From the NCBI GenBank assembly GCA_963846925.1, contig CAWJXW010000010.1, positions 310,001 to 374,000 on the forward strand: a stretch of 64,000 nucleotides of DNA, written 5' to 3'. Of this stretch, positions 9,126 through 18,178 are shown piece after piece. Position numbers and translations under genes: made by a program. Source of the stretch: JAQBQB01 sp963846925 (GTDB taxonomy: Bacteria > Gemmatimonadota > Gemmatimonadetes > Gemmatimonadales > Gemmatimonadaceae). The notes below the pieces were generated by a model. That model had not been told where the DNA came from. It ran no database searches and worked only from the letters and a program-made list of their open reading frames with translations. The stretch's first letter is position 1. Each line of letters starts with the position of its first letter.

Positions 9126-9340
9126 GCCGAGACGGCCGAACGCCGAGACGACCAAACGCCGAGACGACCAAACGCCGAGACGACCAAACGCCGAGACGAC
9201 CAAACGCCGAGACGACCAAACGCCGAGACGGCCGAACACCGAGGCACTTCGGCCTTCGGTAGTTTCGGCGTTCGGTAGTTTCGGCCCTTGGCAGTTTCGG
9301 CTTTCGGTAGTCTCGCCGTTCGGCCGTTTCGCCCCTCGGC
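9126..9340. repeat. inverted pair of 16-bp-unit arrays (family A, locus 2)
   Basis: The left arm has GCCGAGACGGCCGAAC at 9126-9141, five identical GCCGAGACGACCAAAC units at 9142-9221, and GCCGAGACGGCCGAAC again at 9222-9237. The right arm (9248-9340) has the same kind of unit in opposite orientation, for example TTCGGCGTTCGGTAGT. The array stops one base before the YncE-like stop codon. It fills the gap between two co-directional minus-strand genes. Confidence 0.92.
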
Positions 9341-10543
9341 CTATCGCATGTTCCCAGTATGCCCCAACGAGTATCTGCCCGGCTGCGGCCACACACATAA
9401 TCCGTGCGGCTCCTTCCCCACCGCAATGCGATGCGTCAGCCGCCCGCTCGCCGTATCGAACACGTACACCTCGCCGTCGTATCGCCCACTCACCCACAGC
9501 TCTTTCCCGTCGGCGGTGACGTTGCCCATGTCGGGACTTCCCCCGCCGGGAATCGTCCACGTCGCCACGACTTTTCGCGCGGCGGGGTCGACCACGCTCA
9601 CCGAGCCTTCACCGTGCGGGCGCGCCAGAAGGGTGTTCCATCCGCGGTTCGTCACGTACAAGAGGCGACCGTCGCGGCTCGGGTAGATGCCGTGCGTTCC
9701 CTTCCCCGTGTGAATGAATCCGATCTGCGTGAAGCTCGCCGGATCGATCAGGCGAAGACCGTCGGCCTTCATGTCGGCGACGAAGAAGACGCTCCCGTCG
9801 GGAGACGAGCGAATGTCCTGCGGCATCGCGCCGTGGCTGCCCGACGTGTCGTCGAGCGCGAGGTAGGCGACCGGCTTTTGTTCCGTGAGATCCACCTTCA
9901 GCAGCCGGCCGTCGAACTCGCACGTCGCGATGCCGTAGCGGCCGTCGTCGGTGAATTCCATGTGGTCGATGCCGCGACAGTCGGTTCGCACCGAGTTCAC
10001 TGTCGCCATCGTCACCGGATCATGGAAGTCGAGTTGCTGGTGGCCTTCCGCGACCACGATCGCCAGCCGTCCGTCCGGGCTGTAGTACATGTTGTACGGA
10101 TCGATCACTCGCACGGGCGTGCCTTCTTTGCCCGTGAGCGGATCGATCGGCGTGAGCGTGCTCGAGCCGTTGTTGAGCACCCACAGCGTCGTGAGGTCGT
10201 ACGACGGCACGACGTGCTGCGGCACGTTCCCGGTCTTGAACGTGCGAACGACGGCGTACGTCGACGGGTCGATGACGCTCACCGTGCCCGACCGCGAGTT
10301 GGGAACGTAGACGTACGGCTTCGCGCGGGCCGCGACGGCCGACAATGCATTCGCGCCGGTCGCGGCGTAGATGTTGACGACGCCCTTCGTGTCCTCGACC
10401 TCGCCGGCGGCTGTGTACGCCGTGTAGTGCCGCTTGCCGTCGGCGGCGACGAGTCGGTCGCGTTCGTCGCGTGAACCGCGGCAGGCGAGCACGAGGAACA
10501 CCGCCGGGCTCAGGAACCGCCGCAACATCCGAATCGCTCGCAT
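9341..10543 (-). CDS. YncE-like beta-propeller lipoprotein
   Basis: 400 residues from the ATG at 10543; an ATG at 10528 is also possible. A short signal ends in FLVLAC, a lipobox, so a lipoprotein is likely. The rest is a run of propeller blades of the YncE / cytochrome cd1 type: YVYVPNSRSGTVSVIDP, DGRLLYVTNRGWNTLL, GKELWVSGRYDGEVYVFDT. I see no heme or metal motif. Such proteins are often scaffolds or binding proteins in the periplasm. It is followed on the same strand by the S9A peptidase, separated by the repeat array. Confidence 0.85.
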   Translation of the reverse strand: MRAIRMLRRFLSPAVFLVLACRGSRDERDRLVAADGKRHYTAYTAAGEVEDTKGVVNIYAATGANALSAVAARAKPYVYVPNSRSGTVSVIDPSTYAVVRTFKTGNVPQHVVPSYDLTTLWVLNNGSSTLTPIDPLTGKEGTPVRVIDPYNMYYSPDGRLAIVVAEGHQQLDFHDPVTMATVNSVRTDCRGIDHMEFTDDGRYGIATCEFDGRLLKVDLTEQKPVAYLALDDTSGSHGAMPQDIRSSPDGSVFFVADMKADGLRLIDPASFTQIGFIHTGKGTHGIYPSRDGRLLYVTNRGWNTLLARPHGEGSVSVVDPAARKVVATWTIPGGGSPDMGNVTADGKELWVSGRYDGEVYVFDTASGRLTHRIAVGKEPHGLCVWPQPGRYSLGHTGNMR

Positions 10544-10655
10544 ACCTGCACCACCAAAAGGCAAGAAGCGATTCCCTGCACCGCAGGCCCGAAGTGTGCG
10601 GCCTTCGGACAATGGCGGCGCCCCGCTACGTCCACTCTGCCGCCGAGGAGGGAGC

Positions 10656-11096
10656 GTGCGCAGCAGAAGCCACGGTAGCAGAAGCCACGGGAGCAAGAGT
10701 CACCGCGGCGACAAGCCCCAAAACAAGCCTCAAGAGAGTTCTCATGAGACCGTTGGCGACCCGCGCGAGAGCGGCCAGCCCGGCGGCGGCGCGGGACGAC
10801 GCGATGAGGTCGGTCCGACCGGCGTCTACCCCATGTCCGGCGGAATTCCCAAAGGCAAGCACCCCGAGATCCGCACGCCGGCGGCGTGGGGTCAGGGCGA
10901 GCGCGGCGCGGCGGGATACGAGGACTCGGGCGGATCCGAGCTGATCTACCGCGACGGACAACTGTTGGGCGGTACGACCGCCGGCCCCGGCGGCGAGCCG
11001 ACCATCGACATCCACGGCGGGGCGTCGCAGCCCCATCCCGAAGACACCACCGAACTCAGGAGGCCCCCGACAAAACGTCGCAAACGCAAGAAATAA
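10656..11096 (+). CDS. conserved hypothetical protein, Gly/Pro-rich, GTG start
   Basis: 146 residues from a GTG at 10656 preceded by a strong GAGGAGGGAGC ribosome site; no in-frame ATG occurs before residue 60. The start is Ser/His/Arg-rich with a near-repeat RSHGSRSHGSKSH, followed by a segment with HETVGDPRESGQPGGG, GVYPMSGG, AWGQGERGAAGYEDSGGSEL and PTIDIHGG. The tail is basic (RRKRKK). No signal peptide or membrane segment is seen. I recall similar sequences as uncharacterised proteins in soil bacteria. It is divergent from the YncE-like gene. Confidence 0.6.
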   Translation: MRSRSHGSRSHGSKSHRGDKPQNKPQESSHETVGDPRESGQPGGGAGRRDEVGPTGVYPMSGGIPKGKHPEIRTPAAWGQGERGAAGYEDSGGSELIYRDGQLLGGTTAGPGGEPTIDIHGGASQPHPEDTTELRRPPTKRRKRKK

Positions 11097-11124
11097 GTTC
11101 CTTGTTCGTTAGAAGGAGGTACAT

Positions 11125-11409
11125 ATGAATTCCAGAATCTTTCTCGCCGCCGGCGCGGTCGTCGGCGCGTGTGGACTTTGGGATGCGCGAGAACAGCCCG
11201 ATGACCCGCCCAACCCCCCCCAACCAGCCCACGCGACCCGATCACAAAACCCCCCCCCCCCCCCCCCCCGGCGCAGATCCCGTTCATGGCGAGCTGACGT
11301 TGCATCCGCCGTTGCGCCGCGTTGGCGCAACGGCGGACTCACGCCGTCCGAGTCTAGCCGACAGTTACCGTACCGGCCGCGGCATTGTACTGCGTCGGAT
11401 AGGACGTGA
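11125..11409 (+). CDS. short lipoprotein-like ORF with a 20-C homopolymer
   Basis: A near-perfect ribosome site (AGAAGGAGGT) sits four bases before the ATG at 11125, the best in the window. The start MNSRIFLAAGAVVGAC looks like a lipoprotein signal with a lipobox Cys at residue 16. A Pro-rich stretch follows, encoded by an 8-C run and then a run of 20 C (11250-11269). The reading frame after the tract depends on its exact length. As written it ends at 11409, overlapping the Rieske gene. Another frame after 11171 reads HGELTLHPPLRRVG and ends at 11479. Slippage of the tract or miscounted bases could both explain the unclear frame. Confidence 0.45.
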   Translation: MNSRIFLAAGAVVGACGLWDAREQPDDPPNPPQPAHATRSQNPPPPPPRRRSRSWRADVASAVAPRWRNGGLTPSESSRQLPYRPRHCTASDRT

Positions 11410-11821
11410 GGCTGCTCGTGCGTTGCCCTCCCATCCAGTGGCCGGAAAAGTCGAACTCGGCGCCATGTCCTGGGCATAGAAAGCCGAAGCTCGCCGTGTT
11501 CACGGTGCTCCCGGCATGAGGGCAGATCCTCGACAGCGCGACGAACGTGGATGTGCCCGTCCTGACGACGGCGAGTGGATTGCCGTTAGTGTCGCTGACG
11601 AAGGCCACTCCGTCGACATTGGCAAGCGACGGGTGCTCCGACAACGTGATCGTAACCGGTTGAGACAAGCTCCCCGGTGCAGTCGGCGAGTTCGAGAGAC
11701 CACATGCCGCGAGCGCGGCCGCGAGCGCCGTCATTCCACTTTGGGCAAGAAACGCCCGTCGATCGATGCCACCGGCTCCCTGCACCGCGCAGGCGCAGTC
11801 AGCGCCACACTGCTTTTCCAT
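11354..11821 (-). CDS. Rieske [2Fe-2S] lipoprotein with Tat signal
   Basis: 155 residues. The cluster ligands are Cys100 and His102 (CPHAG) and Cys116 and His119 (CPGHGAEF), a complete Rieske pair. The N-terminus has a DRRAFL twin-arginine motif (20-25) and a lipobox ending LAAC at residue 40, suggesting export in folded form and lipid anchoring. Three extra Cys lie at residues 5, 9 and 11. The spacing between the pairs is short, as in small arsenite-oxidase-type or ferredoxin-type Rieske proteins. It lies downstream of CopD and a four-His membrane protein on the same strand, suggesting a role in periplasmic electron transfer. Confidence 0.9.
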   Translation of the reverse strand: MEKQCGADCACAVQGAGGIDRRAFLAQSGMTALAAALAACGLSNSPTAPGSLSQPVTITLSEHPSLANVDGVAFVSDTNGNPLAVVRTGTSTFVALSRICPHAGSTVNTASFGFLCPGHGAEFDFSGHWMGGQRTSSLTSYPTQYNAAAGTVTVG

Positions 11822-11876
11822 CGCACTGCTCCAAAGTGTCTATGTAAGAGTTCTCACGGTGCGCCGGCCGGCGCCG

Positions 11877-11900
11877 GTACCGGTCCACCGGTCCACCGTC
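11877..11900. repeat. GTCCACCG octamer repeat (family B, locus 1)
   Basis: Two to three near-perfect copies of the 8-bp unit GTCCACCG, in the 86-bp gap between the Rieske gene and the b561-like gene. Longer versions occur at 18179-18219 and 23301-23333. Confidence 0.6.
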
Positions 11901-11907
11901 GACCCGT

Positions 11908-12495
11908 TCAATCCTTCCAGAACCACATCATCACCGTGCCCGCCGTGCTCAAGCCGATCGACGTGAGCGCGATGGCTCGGTGGTGGTCGGCGTTCGAGCG
12001 CGATCGGTTCGCGTCCCCTCCAACCGCCCCTGCCCACACGAAACCGGCGTCGGAGCCAAGCATCGCGATCGCGTGGAGGTATCGCCGCGTCCTTCCCGCC
12101 GGCTCGTGGCGGGAATCCCACAGGTTCCAAACACCGGTGACCGTGTTCACGGTGAACAGCACGCCGATCGCGCCAGCTACGGCTTGGTGCGTACCCCGCA
12201 TCCAACTCGGCGGGTCCTGATCCTGAAGAAGATTCTGCCCCAGCGACCACTCCGCGGCGAGCAGCGGAAGCATCGTGTAGCTGCCGATTCGGTGAACGGT
12301 GAGGCGCCGGTTGTACCAATCGCTGTACTGAATGGCCTTGGGCCGGCGCGTGACCGGCGTATCCACCGGAACGACGGCACGCGTCGAATCGATCGCGAAA
12401 TGGGCGCCTGGCTCCACCTCAACGTGGATGGCGTGCGCGTGGCACGGCCACCCGGCGACGGTTGCGCAAACAACCACGGCGTGAATCGAAAGCAT
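11908..12495 (-). CDS. four-helix membrane protein with conserved His, cytochrome b561-like
   Basis: 195 residues with an N-terminal signal-like segment and about four hydrophobic helices. Each helix carries histidine near a membrane edge: His68 (TVHRIGSY), His103 (GTHQAVAG), His141 (YLHAIAML) and His171/172 (DHHRAIAL). This four-His pattern resembles diheme b561-type or ferric-reductase-like cytochromes. It is an inference from the pattern, not from a recognised full-length family match. It lies between CopD and the Rieske protein, so a quinol-to-Rieske electron path is possible. No frame problems are seen. Confidence 0.6.
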   Translation of the reverse strand: MLSIHAVVVCATVAGWPCHAHAIHVEVEPGAHFAIDSTRAVVPVDTPVTRRPKAIQYSDWYNRRLTVHRIGSYTMLPLLAAEWSLGQNLLQDQDPPSWMRGTHQAVAGAIGVLFTVNTVTGVWNLWDSRHEPAGRTRRYLHAIAMLGSDAGFVWAGAVGGDANRSRSNADHHRAIALTSIGLSTAGTVMMWFWKD

Positions 12496-12549
12496 CTTCG
12501 CTCACCCAGTGAGACGGACACTGGTGCAATGGCAAACCCCGATCCGCCG

Positions 12550-13479
12550 CTACGGAACGGGGGCGACCGATGCGCTGGCTGGCGGCCGCGACGGTGGGGC
12601 TCGCTTGGGCGAAGGCAAGCTGACCAGAATCGACGTGACGATGAGAACGACCGCAGCGACCGACAGTTCCAGAGTGGCGGAGCGCCGGATCGAGCTCGCC
12701 GCCGACTCCTTCCCCAGCGTTGGACGTTGCCGACGCCAGTTGAAAGCGCCGAGCGCAAACACGGTCGCGACGAACACCAGCTTGATGATCAGCGTCCTGC
12801 CATAGGGTGTCTCCCACAGGCTCGCCACCGTCGGGAGATGCAGCCACGCGGTGATGACGCCGAACGCCACGACGACGCCGCCCATCGACAGCGCCATCGG
12901 CGAGAAGCGATTCACCATGTCGGCGGCCAGCGCACCGCGCCGTTCACCGAGCTCGGCGTTGCGAAGCAGAGGCGTGAGACCGCACGCGACCACCATGAAC
13001 AAGCTCCCTAGCCAGAGTCCCGCCGCGAGGCGGTGGACCGGGTTCACCACCCCGCTCCAACGACCGGAGACCAGCGGTGTGAGTGCACCACACACGAGTC
13101 CAACGGCGGCGACGATCCAGCCGGCGCGCACATTCGCCATAGCGAGTGCGGTTCCCGCGAGAACGACCGTGGGCCAGACGATGGAGAGGGCCGCCGAGGC
13201 GTTGGACGTCACCAGGTCCCCCACGGTGAGATGCGCGCGCGCGGCGAGCGCGGGGAGTCCGAGCAACGCGAAGACCAATCCGATCGCCGCGCCGACGACT
13301 CCGATCGTGGCGGCACGTCGCAGCGCCGAGACGAAGAAAATCTTGGCCGGCCCTTCGGCGTGGGTCGCTCGCGCCGCGGTGAATCGAAATCCGACCGCGC
13401 CGGCGGCGAGAAACGTTCCGATGAACGCAGTGAGCTGCTGGACCGGCTCGGACCAGGTGATGAGCGGTTGTGGAGCCAT
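12550..13479 (-). CDS. CopD-family membrane protein (copper handling)
   Basis: About 309 residues from the ATG at 13479; a TTG six codons upstream is possible but less likely. There are about eight hydrophobic helices, with the CopD-type segment NPVHRLAAGLWLGSLFMV near the middle and WLHLPTVASLWETPYGRTLIIKLVFVA towards the C-terminus. This matches the CopD domain, which contains the PYGR..L..K signature. CopD proteins are linked with copper uptake into the cytoplasm or copper resistance. The C-terminus is Pro/Ala-rich. It is the first gene of the CopD / b561-like / Rieske group, with a 54-bp gap to the next gene. Confidence 0.82.
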   Translation of the reverse strand: MAPQPLITWSEPVQQLTAFIGTFLAAGAVGFRFTAARATHAEGPAKIFFVSALRRAATIGVVGAAIGLVFALLGLPALAARAHLTVGDLVTSNASAALSIVWPTVVLAGTALAMANVRAGWIVAAVGLVCGALTPLVSGRWSGVVNPVHRLAAGLWLGSLFMVVACGLTPLLRNAELGERRGALAADMVNRFSPMALSMGGVVVAFGVITAWLHLPTVASLWETPYGRTLIIKLVFVATVFALGAFNWRRQRPTLGKESAASSIRRSATLELSVAAVVLIVTSILVSLPSPKRAPPSRPPASASVAPVP

Positions 13480-13584
13480 GCCGGACGGAGTAGGCAAGGA
13501 TGGGACCGCTGCGCGAACCGGTGCACGCCGCCTCGATTGCTATGTTATGATGGGGTTGAGCGAGGTGGGGATGTTATGTATGAT

Positions 13585-13902
13585 GGGAATCTGAGTGGGC
13601 GATGGAAAGAACTGGAGTCTGGACGCTGATGCTATTGCGGTTGGGGGGGAGCCTTATGGATACGGCATCGCGAACGTTTGCGCATCGTTGACGACGTGCT
13701 GCAGGTGGCGAGAGCTAGCTCTACCGCCTGCAACGGTTGCTGCTCGACGGCTACGTGCGCGCCGAGTGGGGAGCGTCCGAGAACAACAGGCGAGCGCGTT
13801 TCTACACGCTGACTGCCGGCGGCCGGAAGCAGCTCGTCGACGGAACAGAACGAATTCGAGCGTATGATCGGCGCCATCCACGCCGTCCTCCGCCTCGCGT
13901 AA
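13585..13902 (+). pseudogene. PadR-family regulator, multiply frameshifted
   Basis: PadR blocks can be read by switching frames several times: KELESG, then TLMLLRLGG, EPYGYGIAN, LRIVDDVLQV, SSLY, RLQRLLLDGYVRAEWGASEN, RRARFYTLTAGGRKQL and finally ERMIGAIHAVLRLA before a TAA at 13900. All family motifs are present and in order, so at least four single-base indels separate it from an intact gene. It precedes an equally broken ADOP permease, as in the two intact pairs of this window. Direct repeats around GATGGG lie upstream (13540-13590) and may be the old operator. Confidence 0.75.
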
Positions 13903-13913
13903 GGAGAGGTCTC

Positions 13914-16574
13914 ATGCGACCCTTCGACGACTCGCCTACTGGCTTCACTTTCGTACACGGCAGGACGATCTGCGCGAGGAGGTCGCCTACCACCGTGAGT
14001 TGGTGCCGCCGAGCTCGCGCGCCGCGGCCTGTCGTCGGACGCGGCGCGCCACGCCGCCGCGCGCCATGGGAAACGAGACTTCGATGCGCGAACAGGCTCG
14101 GGGCGTATGGCTCGCGCCTCGACTGGACGCATTTCTCCAGGACTGGCGATACTCGTGGCGCGGCTTGCGTCACTCGCCGGCGTTCACCGTCGTCGCCGTG
14201 ACGTCGCTCGCGGTCGGCATCGGCGCCAACGCCGCCGTGTTCGGACTGCTCGACGGGCTTTTGCTCGCCCGTCTCCCGGTTCCGTGGCGAGCGACTCGTG
14301 CACCTCGCCGTGACCTCGGGGCGCGGGCGCGGACGACCGGTTCTCCCGCGCGGAGTTCAACGCTCTGGCAGCCGGCCCCGTGCCGTCGCCATGTTCGGCT
14401 CGACGTTCGCGTCGGTCGAGATCGACGGCGTCGTCGCGAACGCCTCGACCGACGCGGTCGACGGACGCTATTTTGAGTGCTCGAGCTGCGCGCCGAGCGA
14501 GGTCGGCTGATCTCTTCGGCGACGACGAGGGTGCCGCACCGGTCGTCGTGGTCACCGATGGTTTCTGGCGCGGCCGCATGAACGGCGACCGAATGTGATC
14601 GGGCGGACCGTCAAGATCGCGGAGCAGCGCTTCGCCGTCGTCGGCGTGACCCCTCCGGATTCGCCGGACTGCGATTTCCAGCGTTCGCTGCCATCTTCAT
14701 CCCGTATCGAACCGCGGCGACACTCGCCGTCGTGGCGGCGCGAACGACCGGCGCCAGATGCTCACCGTGCTCGGACGACGCGCTCCGTCGCAGTCGATCG
14801 AGACCGCGCAAGCTGAGCTTCGCATGCTCTGGGATCACTGTTGCGCGACCGGAGAGCTTGTCACGCCAGCCAAGGCGCAGACCGTGGCGGCGGCGCGACT
14901 CACGCTCGACGACGCGAGCCGCGGCATCCCGTTCGTGAAAATGGATCTCCGCGGGCAGTTCGGGCGCGTGCTCTGGGCGCTGATGGCTGGCGTCGGCCTC
15001 CTTCTTCTGGCGGCGTGTGCGAACGTCGCGAATCTGCTGCTCGCGCGTGGCAGCGCGCGGACCGGCGAGCTCGCGATGCGACTGGCGCTCGGCGCATCAC
15101 GTGGGCGACTCGTAGCGCAACTCGTGATCGAGAGCCTGCAACTCTCGCTGCTCGGAGCGGGCGCCGGGCTCCTGCTGCGCGGTGGGGCACCACGTTTCTG
15201 ACGCGAGAGCACATCGGCGACCTGTCGCTGGTCGTGCAGCCGCAGCTCGGCCCGACGGTGCTGATGTTCACGACGATTGTGAGTCTCGCGTCCGCGATCA
15301 TCTTCGGCATCGTGCCGGCGTTCCGTGTGATGCGCACGGATCTGTCGACACCGCTGAATCAAGCGGGAAAGCGTGCCGCGGTCGGACGCCGCGGCGTGTT
15401 CGATCGCGCACTCGTCGCGTTGCAGGTCGCGCTGGCCGTGCTCCTGGTGAGCGGCGCGGCGCTGCTCGTCCAGACGCTGCGCAACCTTCGGGAAACGAAC
15501 CTGGGATTCGATCCGGCGCGACGGTTGCTCATCACGGTCGAGACGAGAAGCACGTCGTATGCTCGCCAGGGCATGACAACGCAGGTGGCGGGTGAGATGC
15601 TGCGGCGCGTGTGGAATCCCCGGCGTACGATCGGCGTCGTTCGCGTCGCTGGTTCCGGTGTACGGCGGGCGCACGCTCACGGACAACGTCACGGTGCCGG
15701 AACTCAGGCGCCGGCGGACGGAGATGCCTCGACCATCTTCGTCGGTGTGACACGGACTACTTCGCCTCACTAGGCATTCCCATGCTCGCCGGCCGCGACA
15801 TCGGTCCGCCTTCTGCAACGTGGCTCGCGGCGCGGTTCGGGAAGTCGTCGTAACGACCTGTCGTGAAGAAATTCCTCGGCGATCGCAATCCGCTCGGCCG
15901 GGTGTTCCAGGACGCGGATGAGGGCGACACGACATTCACCGAGAATCGAGTGATCGGCGTGGTGAGTGCCGCCAAGTTCGCCGACATACGTACTCCCGCG
16001 CGTCCGATGTACTTCGTGCCATCAGCGACGGCGACTGGCCCTTTCTCGTGTTGGTAATGCGCACGTCGGGAGACGGCACGCCGATCGCGGCATCGGCGGG
16101 GCGCGCCATATCGGCCGTCGCGCCGGGAATCGGCCGAGGAGATGCGACTCACTGTCCGCGTCGATCGATGCCGCGCTGACGCGCGAGCGCATCGCGGCGA
16201 CGCTCGCTACGCTTTTTGGCGCGATCGGTCTGAGCCTCGTGGCCGTTGGACTCTACGGCGTCATGCTCTATCAGGTCACCGAGCGGACGAGGGAGATCGG
16301 CATTCGGGTCGCGTTGGGCGCGCGCCGGGGGCCGTGGTCGCCTCGTGCTGCGCCAGTCGCTCGCAGTCATTTCGGTTGGCCTCATTGCGGGGGTGCCCTT
16401 GCACTGCTCGCAGGCCGGGCGGTGAGCTCGCAACTCTATGGTATCGCGCCGTACAGTTTGTGGGCGCTGGCTGTAGCGACCTTCGGGCTTCTCGCGGTAG
16501 GCGTGTTGGCCTGTCTCGTTCCCACGCGGCGAGCGACTCGCATCGATCCGCTCACGGCCCTACGCACTGCGTAA
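13914..16574 (+). pseudogene. ADOP-type permease, multiply frameshifted
   Basis: Starts at an ATG behind AAGGAG and ends in RRATRIDPLTALRTA. Recognisable blocks fall in different frames: WLHF then REEVAYHRELV, DWRYSWRGLRHSPAFTVVAV, a first periplasmic domain, CANVANLLLARGSARTGELAMRLALGASRGR, VALQVALAVLLVSGAALLVQTL, and TERTREIGIRVALGARRG. I count at least eight frame changes. The length, about 2.66 kb, matches the intact paralogues at 2841 and 23738, so the indels are small. Either the pair has decayed or the sequence is poor here. The neighbouring tatA gene is also frameshifted. Confidence 0.85.
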
Positions 16575-16663
16575 CGCGGGGCCGCCGCTGCGACCGACAG
16601 AAACCTTAGCGGTCGCCGACGGCCTCGGCGTAACAACTTGTTCGTAGGCCGGCGGACGGCGTC

Positions 16664-16914
16664 ATGGAAGGATTTGGCATCGAAAAGCTCTCGCTCGTTC
16701 TCGTCATCGTCCTCGTGCTGTTCGGCGCGAGGCGAATCCCGGAGATCGGAGCGTCCATCGGTAAGGGCATCGAGAATTCAAGCGCGGAATGAGTGACGCG
16801 CACGATGAGGCCGATGAGGCGTCGTCGAACGGCAACGCGGACTCGACTCGAGCGGCCCCGGACTCGGCGCCACGCATGACGGACGCCGAGCCGAAGCGAC
16901 TGCTCGGGCGCTGA
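16664..16914 (+). CDS. tatA: TatA/E twin-arginine translocase subunit (one frameshift)
   Basis: The N-terminus MEGFGIEKLSLVLVIVLVLFGARRIPEIGAS is a typical TatA: one transmembrane helix, the FGARRIPEIG hinge and the start of the amphipathic helix. As written the frame stops at 16790 after GKGIENSSAE. Adding one base near 16772 restores GIREFKRGMSDAHDEADEA and carries on to a TGA at 16912, giving the usual 80-odd residues with an acidic tail ending PKRLLGR. The Tat pore would serve the Rieske protein and other RR-signal proteins here. The frameshift sits at the edge of the error-rich stretch beginning at 13.6 kb. Confidence 0.8.
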
Positions 16915-16996
16915 TCGGGGCGGGCCGAGTCGGCTCGACACATTCCCGCCGGACTTCACGCGCCGATACCAGCGGCCACGGTTTAGCCACCTCGAG

Positions 16997-18166
16997 GTGT
17001 ACGCGCTATCGGGTAGCCTCGAGTTTGCGCTTCCTTCACGACGTGAAGCTGATGACGCCCCCCCTCGTGTCGCGGTCAACTATGCCGTCGCCATCCTGGC
17101 CCCGGCATTGGCCTTGGCCATCTCGTTCCTGTTGCGGCCCTTCGGGACGACGACCTCTGCCATGGCCTTCGTCGGCGTAGTCGTGGTCGTGGCCCGGTTT
17201 GGAGGGGCCGGGCCCGCGCTGGTCTCCGGCGCCATCTCCGTCCTGCTGCTCGACTACTATTTCATCCCGCCGATCCACGAGTTCGACCTTCTCCAGGCAG
17301 AGCAAGGCGTCAACGCGCTGGTGTTCGCGCTGGTTGCCCTGATCGTCGGCTCGACGACGGCGCGATTGCGCGCGGCGGAGCGCACCATGCGCGAGCGCGC
17401 CGACGACGAACACGAGCTGCGGAAAGCCGCCGAGGAGCTGACCCGCGCCCGCGAACAAGTGCTCGCCGTGGTCGCCCACGATCTGAGAAATCCGTTGAGC
17501 ACGATTCTGGGTGCCGCGTCGCTGCTCGAGGACGCCAGACAGGATGCTCGCGAGACTCGAGAGACGCTCGGCCTGATTCACCGCGCGGTCGATCGCATGA
17601 ATCGACTCATCGGCGATTTGCTCGACATCACCCGGCTCGAAGCTGGCCGACTCGTCCTCGAGCAGGAGCCCGTCGACGTGGCGGACCTGTTGTCGCAGAC
17701 GCGCGAATCGTGGGAAGCCACGGCGGCGAGTCGTGAACTTTCGCTCGAGGTCGGCACCGCGACGGAGGGTCTCGCGGTGTTCGCCGACCGGAGCCGCGTG
17801 CTACAGGTCTTCGACAACCTCGTCGGCAACGCCGTGAAATTCTCGGAATCCGGCGGGCGAATCGCTGTGCGCGCGACCCGAAGCGAGGCTTCGCCCACGG
17901 AGGTCAGATTCACCGTCTCCGACACGGGTCCCGGGATTCCACCTGACGTGTTGAAGGAGCTGTTCCAGCGTTTCTGGCAGGCGAATGCGGCCGATCGTCG
18001 AGGACTCGGACTCGGACTCGCCATCTGCAAGGGCATCGTCGAGGCTCACGGCGGCCGCATCTGGTGCGAGAGTCAGGTGGGCCACGGAGCACGATTCACG
18101 TTCACGCTGCCCATCTCGCACCAAACGGCCGCCGCCCTGCTGCCTCCGATGTCACGCGCCTCCTGA
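16997..18166 (+). CDS. sensor histidine kinase with KdpD-type DUF4118 membrane domain
   Basis: 389 residues from a GTG at 16997. Residues about 25-125 form four transmembrane helices of the DUF4118 type found in KdpD, including LLLDYYFIPPIHEF. A short coiled linker (125-155) leads to the HisKA domain with the phospho-acceptor His161 in VVAHDLRNPL. An HATPase domain follows with the N box DNLVGNAVKFS, G1 box DTGPGIP and G2 GLGLGLAICKGIVEAHGG. It lacks the KdpD universal-stress and sensor domains. No response regulator gene is adjacent, so the partner is unknown. The start is uncertain because no clear ribosome site is seen. Confidence 0.88.
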   Translation: MYALSGSLEFALPSRREADDAPPRVAVNYAVAILAPALALAISFLLRPFGTTTSAMAFVGVVVVVARFGGAGPALVSGAISVLLLDYYFIPPIHEFDLLQAEQGVNALVFALVALIVGSTTARLRAAERTMRERADDEHELRKAAEELTRAREQVLAVVAHDLRNPLSTILGAASLLEDARQDARETRETLGLIHRAVDRMNRLIGDLLDITRLEAGRLVLEQEPVDVADLLSQTRESWEATAASRELSLEVGTATEGLAVFADRSRVLQVFDNLVGNAVKFSESGGRIAVRATRSEASPTEVRFTVSDTGPGIPPDVLKELFQRFWQANAADRRGLGLGLAICKGIVEAHGGRIWCESQVGHGARFTFTLPISHQTAAALLPPMSRAS

Positions 18167-18178
18167 GCGCTCTTATCC

